The notes under the pieces: model-generated
Databases searched by the model: none
Seen by the model: the letters and a program-made list of their open reading frames with translations, nothing else
Told to the model about the DNA's origin: nothing
Position numbers and translations under genes: made by a program
Shown: positions 1-5,970 of the stretch, piece by piece
Layout of the letters: the number at the start of each line of letters is the position of its first letter
Numbering within the stretch: position 1 is the stretch's first letter
Assembly (NCBI GenBank): GCA_024711185.1
Contig: JANJTI010000082.1
Span: 1 to 6,795 of the forward strand
Direction of reading: 5' to 3'
Source: Brevundimonas sp.
GTDB lineage: Bacteria > Pseudomonadota > Alphaproteobacteria > Caulobacterales > Caulobacteraceae
DNA length: 6,795 nt

Positions 1-21
1 AGCCCTAAGCCCTAAGCCCTC
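1..21. repeat. Tandem heptamer repeat at window edge
   Basis: Three head-to-tail copies of a 7-base unit occupy bases 1-7 (AGCCCTA), 8-14 (AGCCCTA) and 15-21 (AGCCCTC, one base different). The array starts at the first base of the window, so its true length is unknown. It lies just downstream of the kdsD stop codon. No hairpin or T-run makes it look like a terminator. Its function is unknown; replication slippage is the simplest origin. Confidence 0.6.
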
Positions 22-37
22 GCCTGCTGCCTGACCC

Positions 38-1033
38 CTAGCTGACGTACCCCGCCTGCATCAGCTCGGCGATGTGGATGATGGCGACGGGGCGTTCGTC
101 CTCGAGCACCAGCAGGGTGGCGATCCTGTTCTGGGTCATCAGGTCGATGGCGTCGCTCATGCGGGCGTCGGGCGCGACGACCTTGGGGCGGGGGCTCATG
201 ATGTCGCGGGCCTTCAGCTCCGAGACCCCGGGGCGGGCGAAGGCGCGGCGCACGTCGCCATCGGTGACGATTCCGGCCAGCCTGCCGTCGGCGTCGACCA
301 CGGCGGTCGCCCCCTTGCGCCCCTCGGTGATGGCCGAGACCACCTCGGCGAAGCTGGCGGTGGTCGGCACCGTCGCCGGCGCCGGCGGACGGTCGCCCAT
401 CCAGTCCTTCACGCTCTGCAGACTCATCCCCAGCTTGCCGCCGGGATGGTGCAGGCCGAAGGCCTCGGCGGTGAAGCCGCGGCGGTCCATCAGCACCATG
501 GCCAGGGCGTCGCCAAGCGCCAGCGTCATCAGGGTGGAGGTGGTCGGGGCCAGGTTGTTGGGGCAGGCCTCCGCCACCTGCGGCATGGCGAGACAGACCG
601 CCGAGTTGCGGCCGAGGAAGCTGTTCGGCCGCTGGGTCAGGCCGATGACCGGAATGCCCTCGCGCTGGCAGAAGATCAGCGGATCGCGCAGCTCGCGGCT
701 CTCGCCCGAGTTGGAGATGGCCAGCAGGGTGACGTCCCTTCTCAGCATGCCGAGATCGCCGTGGCTCATCTCCGCCGGGTGAACGAAGAAGGCGTTCGTG
801 CCGGTCGAGGCGAGGGTGGCGGCGATCTTGCCGCCGATGTGGCCGGACTTGCCCATGCCGGTGACCACGACATAGCCGGGCCGGGCCAGGATGATTTCGA
901 CGGCCCTGACCAAGTCGTCGCCGATGCCGGCTTCCAGCGCCTGCAGGGCGGCGACGTTGAGCCGCACCACCGCACGGGCTCGGTCGATCATGGCGGCAGG
1001 CTCGGCGGCGAGGGCGGGACGGGGCTCTGTCAT
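38..1033 (-). CDS. kdsD: Arabinose-5-phosphate isomerase (KpsF/GutQ/KdsD family)
   Basis: This cytoplasmic enzyme interconverts D-ribulose-5-phosphate and D-arabinose-5-phosphate, the first committed step to KDO, the inner-core sugar of lipopolysaccharide. The 331-residue protein (E. coli KdsD has 328) has a SIS sugar-isomerase domain at about residues 40-180, then two CBS domains (about 215-270 and 278-331). Visible motifs are GMGKSGHIGGK (59-69), HPAEMSHGD (85-93), SNSGES (107-112), EACPNNLAPTTST (155-167) and HHPGGKLG (195-202). By alignment from memory with E. coli, the catalytic set is Lys62, Glu114, Glu155 and His196, all present. The reading frame stays open far upstream, antisense to otsB, but family similarity begins near here. 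ATG at 1033 is chosen; ATG at 1051 (six residues longer) and 991 are alternatives, and none has a clear Shine-Dalgarno. It is divergent from the trehalose operon. No capsule or KDO partner gene is in view, so a housekeeping role is inferred. Confidence 0.95.
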   Translation of the reverse strand: MTEPRPALAAEPAAMIDRARAVVRLNVAALQALEAGIGDDLVRAVEIILARPGYVVVTGMGKSGHIGGKIAATLASTGTNAFFVHPAEMSHGDLGMLRRDVTLLAISNSGESRELRDPLIFCQREGIPVIGLTQRPNSFLGRNSAVCLAMPQVAEACPNNLAPTTSTLMTLALGDALAMVLMDRRGFTAEAFGLHHPGGKLGMSLQSVKDWMGDRPPAPATVPTTASFAEVVSAITEGRKGATAVVDADGRLAGIVTDGDVRRAFARPGVSELKARDIMSPRPKVVAPDARMSDAIDLMTQNRIATLLVLEDERPVAIIHIAELMQAGYVS

Positions 1034-1055
1034 GAGGCGGAATTGGCCCATCGCG

Positions 1056-1073
1056 CCGGATTGCACAATCCGG
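1056..1073. promoter_or_regulatory. Perfect 18-bp palindrome, candidate operator
   Basis: Arms CCGGATTG and CAATCCGG are exact reverse complements around a central CA. The site lies in the divergent kdsD/otsB intergenic region, 22 bases upstream of the chosen kdsD start. It would sit only 4 bases upstream of the alternative start at 1051, which favours the shorter protein. The size and symmetry fit a dimeric repressor site. It could also fold in the kdsD transcript as a 7-bp stem with a 4-base loop. No regulator gene for it is in the window. Confidence 0.45.
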
Positions 1074-1123
1074 GGCCGGCGAACGCCGTGATGCTGCGCT
1101 GCATCGAAAAAAGCGACGCTTGG

Positions 1124-1129
1124 GGTCAA
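1124..1129 (-). promoter_or_regulatory. kdsD: Possible -35 element for kdsD
   Basis: On the minus strand this reads TTGACC, close to the TTGAC core of housekeeping -35 elements. A six-T run (bases 1112-1107) lies just upstream of where the -10 element would fall, and no good -10 hexamer follows at 16-18 bases. The position, about 90 bases upstream of the kdsD start, would place the palindrome at 1056-1073 in the 5' leader. It is a weak call resting on one hexamer. Confidence 0.2.
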
Positions 1130-1160
1130 CCCGATCCCGGGTTCCGCGTTAGGATCAGCC

Positions 1161-1949
1161 ATGGGGACGTCATATCCGACCGTCGACGCCGCGGCCGCGG
1201 CGGTCGAAAACTCGCCGCACCTGCCGCAGCCGCCTGTCCGCCTTCGCCGGCCGGCTCTGTTCCTGGATCTGGACGGGGTGCTGGCGCCGCTGGCCGAAAC
1301 GCCGGACGCGGTGGTCCCGCATCCGCGCCGCACCGCCGCCCTGAAAGCCGTCGCCGACCGGTTTGACGGACGGGTGGCGATCGTAAGCGGCCGCACCCTC
1401 GCCGAGGTCGACCGCATTTCCGAGTCCGCGTTGACGTCCGCCTCCGGCGTCCACGGCCTCGAGCGACGGCGGCCCGACGGTTCGGTCCACCGCGCCGAGC
1501 CGGCCGAGGGCGTACGGGTCGCCGTGGAGGCGTTCGAGGCGTTCGCCGCCCGCGTTCCGGGCGTGATTGTCGAGGACAAGGCGGTGTCCGCCGGCCTGCA
1601 TTTCCGACAAGCCCCTCATGCGGCCGCGGCGGCCACCGCCCTCGCCCGTTGCCTGGCGACCGACACCGGCCTGGTCATGCAGCCCGGCACCGCCGTGATC
1701 GAACTGAAGACGCCCGGGACGGACAAGGGCACCGCCCTGACCACCTTCATGGGCGAGCCCCCGTTCGCCGGCGCTTGTCCGATCATGGTCGGCGACGACC
1801 TGACCGACGAACACGGCTTCCGCGCCGCGCAAGCGCTCGGCGGCTTCGGCGTTCTGGTCGGGCCGCCACGCGAAACCGCGGCCCGGTTCGGCCTTTCGGG
1901 CGTTGACGAGGTGCTGGACTGGCTGGAACGGCTCGAGGAGAGCGCATGA
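1161..1949 (+). CDS. otsB: Trehalose-6-phosphate phosphatase
   Basis: This HAD-superfamily phosphatase removes phosphate from trehalose-6-phosphate to give trehalose, the second step of the OtsA/OtsB pathway, in the cytoplasm. The 262-residue length is usual for the family. HAD motif I is DLDGVLAPL (36-44), with nucleophile Asp36 and acid/base Asp38. It has Val where many relatives have Thr, a permitted HAD variant. Motif II is SGR (76-78), motif III is probably Lys189 (TDKG), and motif IV is GDDLTDE (211-217). The GVHG (96-99) and VEDKAVSAGLHFR (137-149) segments are typical trehalose-phosphatase cap and substrate regions. The Ala- and Pro-rich first 30 residues look disordered and are not a signal peptide. 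AGGA at 1151-1154 is six bases before the ATG, a good ribosome site. It is first gene of the operon, and its stop overlaps the GH15 start. Confidence 0.95.
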   Translation: MGTSYPTVDAAAAAVENSPHLPQPPVRLRRPALFLDLDGVLAPLAETPDAVVPHPRRTAALKAVADRFDGRVAIVSGRTLAEVDRISESALTSASGVHGLERRRPDGSVHRAEPAEGVRVAVEAFEAFAARVPGVIVEDKAVSAGLHFRQAPHAAAAATALARCLATDTGLVMQPGTAVIELKTPGTDKGTALTTFMGEPPFAGACPIMVGDDLTDEHGFRAAQALGGFGVLVGPPRETAARFGLSGVDEVLDWLERLEESA

Positions 1950-3730
1950 AGCCCGACCTGGACCTCGCCCCGATCGGCAACTGTTCGATCAGCGCCCTTA
2001 TCGACCGCCGCGCCCGCTACGTCTGGGCCTGCGCGCCGCGGGTGGACGGCGACCCCGTGTTCTCGGCCCTGATGGACGGGATGGAGCCGGAACACGGCTT
2101 CTGGGACATCGAACTGGAGGGGCAGAAGCACGTCAGCCAGGCCTATGTCCGCAATACACCGGTCCTGCGCACGGTGTTGACCGCCGAAGATGGATCCTCG
2201 GTCGAGGTGATCGACTTCGCCCCGCGGCATCCCAAGCACAGCCGCACCTATCGGCCTCTGGCCTTCGGGCGGGTGGTCCGGCCGCTGCACGGTGCGCCGC
2301 GCATCCGCATGCGCCTGCGGCCGGCGGCGGACTGGGGCGCGCGTCCGGCGGAGCGCACGCACGGCTCCAATCACATCCGCTACCTGTGCAGCGACGTCAC
2401 GCTGCGGCTGACCACCGACTGCCCCGTTTCGCACGTGCTCAACGAACGCATGTTCCGGCTGGAGCGGACCCTGACCTTCTTCCTCGGGCCGGACGAGGGG
2501 TACGACCAGGATGTGGGGCCGGGAGTCAGCGCCGCGCTGGAACGCACCGTCGCCTACTGGCAGGACTGGGTGCGAAAGCTCTACCTGCCGCTGGACTGGC
2601 AGGAGGCGGTGATCCGCGCCGCCATCACCCTGAAGCTGTGCGCCTACGAGGAGACCGGCGCGATCGTCGCGGCGATGACCACCTCGGTGCCGGAGTTCCC
2701 GGAGAGCGGCCGCAACTGGGATTATCGCTACTGCTGGATCCGTGACGCCTACTACGTGGTCCGGGCGTTGAACCGCCTGGGCGCGGTGGACATCCTCGAG
2801 AACTATCTCGGCTACCTGAGGAACCTCGTCGACGATTCCGCCGGAGGCCACGTGCAGCCGGTCTACGGCGTCGGGCTGGAGCCGGGCATCGGCGAACGCA
2901 TCGTCGAGACGGTCGAAGGCTACCGCGGCATGAAGCCCGTGCGGGTCGGAAACCAGGCTCACGAGCATCTGCAGCACGACGTCTACGGCCAGATCGTGCT
3001 GTGCCTGGTGCAGGCCTTCTACGACCACCGGCTGATCCGACCGGGGACCGTGGAGGACTTCCACGCTCTGGAGAAGGTCGGCGAGCGGGCCTTCGCCATG
3101 CACGACCAGACCGATGCGGGTCTGTGGGAGTTCCGCACCATCGCGCGGGTGCACACCTATTCCTCGGTGATGTGCTGGGCCGCTTGCGATCGTCTCGCCA
3201 AGGCGGCGGACCATCTGGGGCTCGCCAGCCGGGCCGAAGTCTGGCGCGAGCGGGCGCGGATCATCCGCGAGCGGATCGAAACGGAGGCCTTCCTCCCGGA
3301 CGAGGGCCGCTTTGCCGCCAGCTACGGCAACCGGGAACTGGACGCCTCGCTGCTGCAGCTGACCGACCTCGGCTTCCTCGATCCGAGGGATCCTCGCCAG
3401 GTGGGCACCTTCGAAGCCATCGAGCGCGACCTGAAGAAGGGCCCCTACCTGTTCCGCTACGTCGAGCCGGACGATTTCGGCGAACCGGAGACGGCGTTCA
3501 ACTTCTGCACCTTCTGGTTCGTCGAGGCGCTGCACCTCAATGGCCGTACGGAGGAGGCGCGGGCGATCTTCGAGGAGATGCTGAGCCGCCGCACCCACGC
3601 CGGCCTGCTCAGCGAGGATATCTCGCTGGCCGATGGCGAACTGTGGGGCAACTATCCGCAAACCTACTCTCTGGTGGGCATCATCAACTGCGCGGTGCTG
3701 CTGAGCCGGTCGTGGAAAGACGTGCGATGA
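1946..3730 (+). CDS. GH15 glycoside hydrolase (trehalase/glucoamylase-like)
   Basis: This 594-residue protein belongs to glycoside hydrolase family 15, inverting alpha-glucosidases that include glucoamylases and the mycobacterial and archaeal type of trehalase. An N-terminal beta-sandwich domain (about 1-200) opens with the family pattern APIGNCSISALIDRRARYVW (8-27). The (alpha/alpha)6 catalytic domain follows, with RNWDYRYCWIRDA (256-268), GLWEFR (392-397, Glu395 the likely general acid) and LLSEDIS (554-560, Glu557 the likely general base). No signal peptide or membrane segment is seen, so it should act in the cytoplasm. The start overlaps the otsB stop as ATGA, and GAGGAG at 1935-1940 is five bases upstream. 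Lying between otsB and otsA, it is most likely a trehalase or an intracellular alpha-glucan hydrolase. The family alone does not fix the substrate, so trehalase is an inference from context. Confidence 0.9.
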   Translation: MKPDLDLAPIGNCSISALIDRRARYVWACAPRVDGDPVFSALMDGMEPEHGFWDIELEGQKHVSQAYVRNTPVLRTVLTAEDGSSVEVIDFAPRHPKHSRTYRPLAFGRVVRPLHGAPRIRMRLRPAADWGARPAERTHGSNHIRYLCSDVTLRLTTDCPVSHVLNERMFRLERTLTFFLGPDEGYDQDVGPGVSAALERTVAYWQDWVRKLYLPLDWQEAVIRAAITLKLCAYEETGAIVAAMTTSVPEFPESGRNWDYRYCWIRDAYYVVRALNRLGAVDILENYLGYLRNLVDDSAGGHVQPVYGVGLEPGIGERIVETVEGYRGMKPVRVGNQAHEHLQHDVYGQIVLCLVQAFYDHRLIRPGTVEDFHALEKVGERAFAMHDQTDAGLWEFRTIARVHTYSSVMCWAACDRLAKAADHLGLASRAEVWRERARIIRERIETEAFLPDEGRFAASYGNRELDASLLQLTDLGFLDPRDPRQVGTFEAIERDLKKGPYLFRYVEPDDFGEPETAFNFCTFWFVEALHLNGRTEEARAIFEEMLSRRTHAGLLSEDISLADGELWGNYPQTYSLVGIINCAVLLSRSWKDVR

Positions 3731-3789
3731 GCGTCTTCATGAGATCGGCGCGGAGCCTTTTCGCCGTTGGCGGGGTTGGCGCGCCATGA
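3727..3789 (+). CDS. Possible 20-codon coupling mini-ORF
   Basis: A 20-codon reading frame fills the gap between the GH15 gene and otsA. Its ATG overlaps the GH15 stop (ATGA at 3727-3730), and its TGA overlaps the otsA ATG (ATGA at 3786-3789). GGAAAGA at 3714-3720 lies six bases before its start, a better ribosome site than otsA has. The peptide begins MSVFMRSARS and ends GGVGAP. It is basic near the start with a short hydrophobic middle, and I recognise no family. It may act only to carry ribosomes from the GH15 gene to otsA. It is also the tail of a long open shadow frame in GC-rich DNA, so the lack of a stop is weak evidence; the two overlaps and the ribosome site carry the case. Confidence 0.3.
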   Translation: MSVFMRSARSLFAVGGVGAP

Positions 3790-5207
3790 GCCGCCTGATC
3801 GTCGTCTCCAATCGCGTTTCTGCCCCGAAGGACCCGGCGGCCGGGTCCGCCGGCGGCCTGGCGATGGCCCTGTCGGCCGCGCTGCGCAAGTACGACGGGC
3901 TGTGGTTCGGCTGGTCGGGCGAGACGGTCGAGACGTTCGTTCCCGAGGCCAAGATCGAGGATCGGGCCGGCGTCACCGTCGCCCTGGTCGACCTCGAGGC
4001 CCAGGACGTCGAGGAATACTACAACGGCTACGCCAACAAGACGCTGTGGCCCCTGTTTCACCACCGGGTCGACCTGACCGAATACGAGCGATCTTATGGC
4101 GAAGGCTACGAGCGGACCAACGCCCGCTTCGCCGAGGTGCTGGCGCCGCTGGTCCAGCCGGACGACGTCATCTGGATCCACGACTATCACATGATCCCGC
4201 TGGCCAGGGACCTGCGGCGTCGCGGGGTGCGCAACCGAATCGGCTTCTTCCTGCACACCCCCTGGCCAGCGCGCCAGCTGCTGGTCACCCTGCCGCACCA
4301 CCGGCGGCTGGTGGAGTCGATGTTCGACTATGACCTGATCGGCTTCCACACCCGCGAATGGCTGGACCTGTTCCGCGACTACGTCGCTTCGGAGCCCAGC
4401 GTGAACGGCAAGCTGCTGCCCAACGACGCGCTCGAGGCCTTCGGCAAGACGGTGCAGACCGGCGTCTTTCCGATCGGCATCGACGTGGACGGCTTCCTGG
4501 CGGCGCGCAACTCGACCCTGGGCGCCCGCACCTACGACCGGATGGCGGCGTCGGCGGCCTTCCGTTCGATGATCGTCGGCGTCGACCGGCTCGACTATTC
4601 CAAGGGGCTGGAGCAGCGCCTGCTCGGCTACGAACAGTTCCTGGCCGACAATCCCGACATGCGGGGCGAGGTCTTCCTGCTGCAGGTGACGCCGATCAGC
4701 CGCGACGAGGTCGACGCCTACCAGGACATCCGGGCGCGGCTGGACGCGCTGGCCGGCCGGATCAACGGCGAATACGCCGACATGGACTGGCAGCCGATCC
4801 GCTATCTGAACCGCACCTATCGGCGGGACCAGCTGGCCGGCATCTACCGCGCCGCCCGGGTTGGCCTGGTCACGCCCCTCCGCGACGGAATGAACCTGGT
4901 GGCCAAGGAATATGTGGCGGCCCAGAATCCCGAGGATCCGGGCGTGCTGATCCTGTCGCGCTTCGCCGGGGCGGCGGAGCAGATGGGCGAGGCCCTGCTG
5001 GTCAATCCCTTCAGCCGCGAGGAGCTGTCCGACGCCATCAAGCGGGCGCTGACCATGCCGCTGGATGAGCGCAAACGGAAATGGGCGGCGCTGATGCAGG
5101 TGGTGCGCGATACCGACGTGGGCCTGTGGCGGGACGATTTCGTCGCCTGCCTGCGAGCCATCGATCGGCCCGCGAACGGCGGAGATTCCGCCGTGCGCGC
5201 GGCCTGA
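3786..5207 (+). CDS. otsA: Trehalose-6-phosphate synthase (UDP-forming)
   Basis: This GT20 glycosyltransferase makes trehalose-6-phosphate from UDP-glucose and glucose-6-phosphate in the cytoplasm. The 473-residue length matches E. coli OtsA. Its two Rossmann-like domains carry the expected motifs: VVSNR (6-10), AGGLAMAL (22-29), the sugar-phosphate segment with NGYANKTLWPLFH (80-92), WIHDYHMIPL (130-139), FFLHTPWPA (154-162), FPIGID (228-233), VGVDRLDYSKGL (264-275, with Arg268 and Lys273 expected to bind the UDP phosphates), and TPLRDGMNLVAKEY (363-376, with Asp367 and Glu375 in the nucleotide-sugar site). The start MSRLIVVSNR is the canonical family N-terminus. Only a weak GGGG (3772-3775) precedes it, so translation probably relies on coupling to upstream reading. 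It is the last gene of the otsB–GH15–otsA operon. The synthase being last, behind the hydrolase, is unusual relative to the otsBA pair of E. coli. Confidence 0.97.
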   Translation: MSRLIVVSNRVSAPKDPAAGSAGGLAMALSAALRKYDGLWFGWSGETVETFVPEAKIEDRAGVTVALVDLEAQDVEEYYNGYANKTLWPLFHHRVDLTEYERSYGEGYERTNARFAEVLAPLVQPDDVIWIHDYHMIPLARDLRRRGVRNRIGFFLHTPWPARQLLVTLPHHRRLVESMFDYDLIGFHTREWLDLFRDYVASEPSVNGKLLPNDALEAFGKTVQTGVFPIGIDVDGFLAARNSTLGARTYDRMAASAAFRSMIVGVDRLDYSKGLEQRLLGYEQFLADNPDMRGEVFLLQVTPISRDEVDAYQDIRARLDALAGRINGEYADMDWQPIRYLNRTYRRDQLAGIYRAARVGLVTPLRDGMNLVAKEYVAAQNPEDPGVLILSRFAGAAEQMGEALLVNPFSREELSDAIKRALTMPLDERKRKWAALMQVVRDTDVGLWRDDFVACLRAIDRPANGGDSAVRAA

Positions 5208-5230
5208 GCCCGGCAGGCGACCGTCAGGCC
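5201..5230. terminator. Possible shared hairpin between convergent gene ends
   Basis: GGCCTGA (5201-5207) and TCAGGCC (5224-5230) are exact reverse complements around 16 bases. Each arm contains the stop codon of one of the convergent genes otsA and the GST gene. A nested GCCTG/CAGGC pair (5202-5206 and 5214-5218) is an alternative stem. No T-run follows on either strand, so intrinsic termination would be weak. The symmetry may only reflect that both proteins end in Ala followed by TGA. Confidence 0.2.
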
Positions 5231-5838
5231 ACCTCGGCCAGCGGCGGCGGCGCGGCGTCCTTCGCGGCGGCCAGGAGATTCCCCGGCCGGTCCGACAGCC
5301 GCGCGAGCCAGACGTCCATCGCCGCGCTTTGCGGCGCGAATTCCCGACCCCACAGCATGGCCGAACCGACCATGACGTCCACAGCCGTGAAGCGGTGGCC
5401 CATCAGCCAGGGGCCGTGTTCCAGCGCACCCAGGACCCGGGCGTTGACCGCATCGTAGCGCTTGCGCGCCAGCGGATCGGCTTCGGTCTCGCCCCGGATG
5501 CGGCTCCAGTAGGCCGGCTCCATCTCGCCCGCGGTCCACGCCAGCCACGACAGGTAGGCGGCGCGCTCGGGCGACCCGACCGGCGCGCCGAGGTTCGCCT
5601 TGGGGAACAGGTCCGTGAGGTAGAGGGCGATCGCCGCCGATTCGGTCACCAGCGCGCCGTCATGGAGCAGGGCCGGGACCTTGCCGTCCGGGTGCGGATT
5701 GGCCGGATCGGCCTTGCCGGTCCCCGACAGGGCGCGAAAAATGTCCACGTACTCGATCTCGTACGACGCGCCGAGCTCCTCCAGCAGCCACACGATGCGG
5801 CCGGAACGCGACTGGGGGGCGTGAAACAGGGTCAGCAT
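5224..5838 (-). CDS. Glutathione S-transferase family protein
   Basis: This 204-residue cytosolic protein has the usual GST length and two-domain layout. The N-terminal thioredoxin-like domain (1-78) starts MLTLFHAPQSRSGRIVWLLE. Ser10 or Ser12 is the probable residue activating glutathione, Val54-Pro55 the cis-proline loop (GKVPAL), and Glu66-Ser67 the pair that binds the gamma-glutamyl group (ESAAI). The helical C-terminal domain has the N-capping box FTAVD (150-154) and a late DRPGNLLAA segment. It probably conjugates or reduces an electrophile; the substrate cannot be read from sequence. GGAGAGA (bases 5849-5843 on this strand) lies four bases before the ATG, supporting this start. It is divergent from the YafY-type regulator, with a shared palindrome between them, so repression and induction by a small molecule is likely. 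It is convergent with otsA. Confidence 0.92.
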   Translation of the reverse strand: MLTLFHAPQSRSGRIVWLLEELGASYEIEYVDIFRALSGTGKADPANPHPDGKVPALLHDGALVTESAAIALYLTDLFPKANLGAPVGSPERAAYLSWLAWTAGEMEPAYWSRIRGETEADPLARKRYDAVNARVLGALEHGPWLMGHRFTAVDVMVGSAMLWGREFAPQSAAMDVWLARLSDRPGNLLAAAKDAAPPPLAEVA

Positions 5839-5912
5839 GATGTCTCTCCGGGATGGGGCGCTGTCGCGGCGGTCGGGTCCGGGGCTGCCAAGCGACCCGC
5901 GGCCGGCTCGGA

Positions 5913-5918
5913 TTGACT
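5913..5918 (+). promoter_or_regulatory. Possible -35 element for the YafY-type regulator
   Basis: TTGACT matches the housekeeping -35 consensus at five of six positions. A -10 element at normal spacing would fall within 5935-5943, inside the 22-bp palindrome, although no clear TATAAT-like hexamer is there. This would let a bound regulator block its own promoter. The call rests mainly on the -35 hexamer and its position. Confidence 0.25.
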
Positions 5919-5919
5919 A

Positions 5920-5950
5920 CTGACATCCTGCTGACAGCATGCTGTCAGCA
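5920..5950. promoter_or_regulatory. Candidate operator: 22-bp palindrome plus an extra half-site
   Basis: Bases 5929-5950 form a perfect palindrome: TGCTGACAGCA followed by its exact reverse complement. The same element is repeated just upstream in direct orientation: CTGACATCCTG (5920-5930) matches CTGACAGCATG (5931-5941) at 9 of 11 bases. This gives three TGACA half-sites, at 5921-5925, 5932-5936 and inverted at 5943-5947. The site ends 20 bases before the regulator ATG and is 90 bases from the GST ATG, placed to control both divergent genes. The adjacent YafY-type protein is the obvious binder, but this is inferred from position. Confidence 0.75.
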
Positions 5951-5970
5951 ACCGTACGCAAGGGTGCCGC

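Noticed and set aside
1101..1119. Imperfect GCATCG/CGACGC inverted repeat around an A-run upstream of otsB
   Set aside because: The stem is six bases with a mismatch, too weak to call a terminator or operator.
1126..1150. Possible general-stress (EcfG-type) promoter for otsB, TCAAC-N16-CGTT
   Set aside because: The -35 part matches GGAAC at only three of five positions. The CGTT is so close to the start that transcription would begin after the ribosome site at 1151-1154.
1161..1250. Possible signal peptide on OtsB
   Set aside because: The Ala-rich N-terminus lacks a basic start and hydrophobic core, and trehalose-6-phosphate is made in the cytoplasm.
74..1366. 430-codon open frame on the plus strand opposite kdsD
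   Set aside because: Its product is low-complexity, rich in Gly, Ala, Arg and His, and has no domain; kdsD on the other strand is unmistakable.
1034..1579. Long upstream extension of the kdsD frame
   Set aside because: The extra N-terminal sequence is Ser/Arg/Thr-rich with no family similarity, lies antisense to otsB, and would make the protein far longer than any KdsD.
1616..3661. 681-codon open frame on the minus strand, opposite the GH15 gene
   Set aside because: The plus strand carries a complete GH15 protein with catalytic motifs. The antisense frame shows no recognisable domain and is expected from codon bias in GC-rich DNA.
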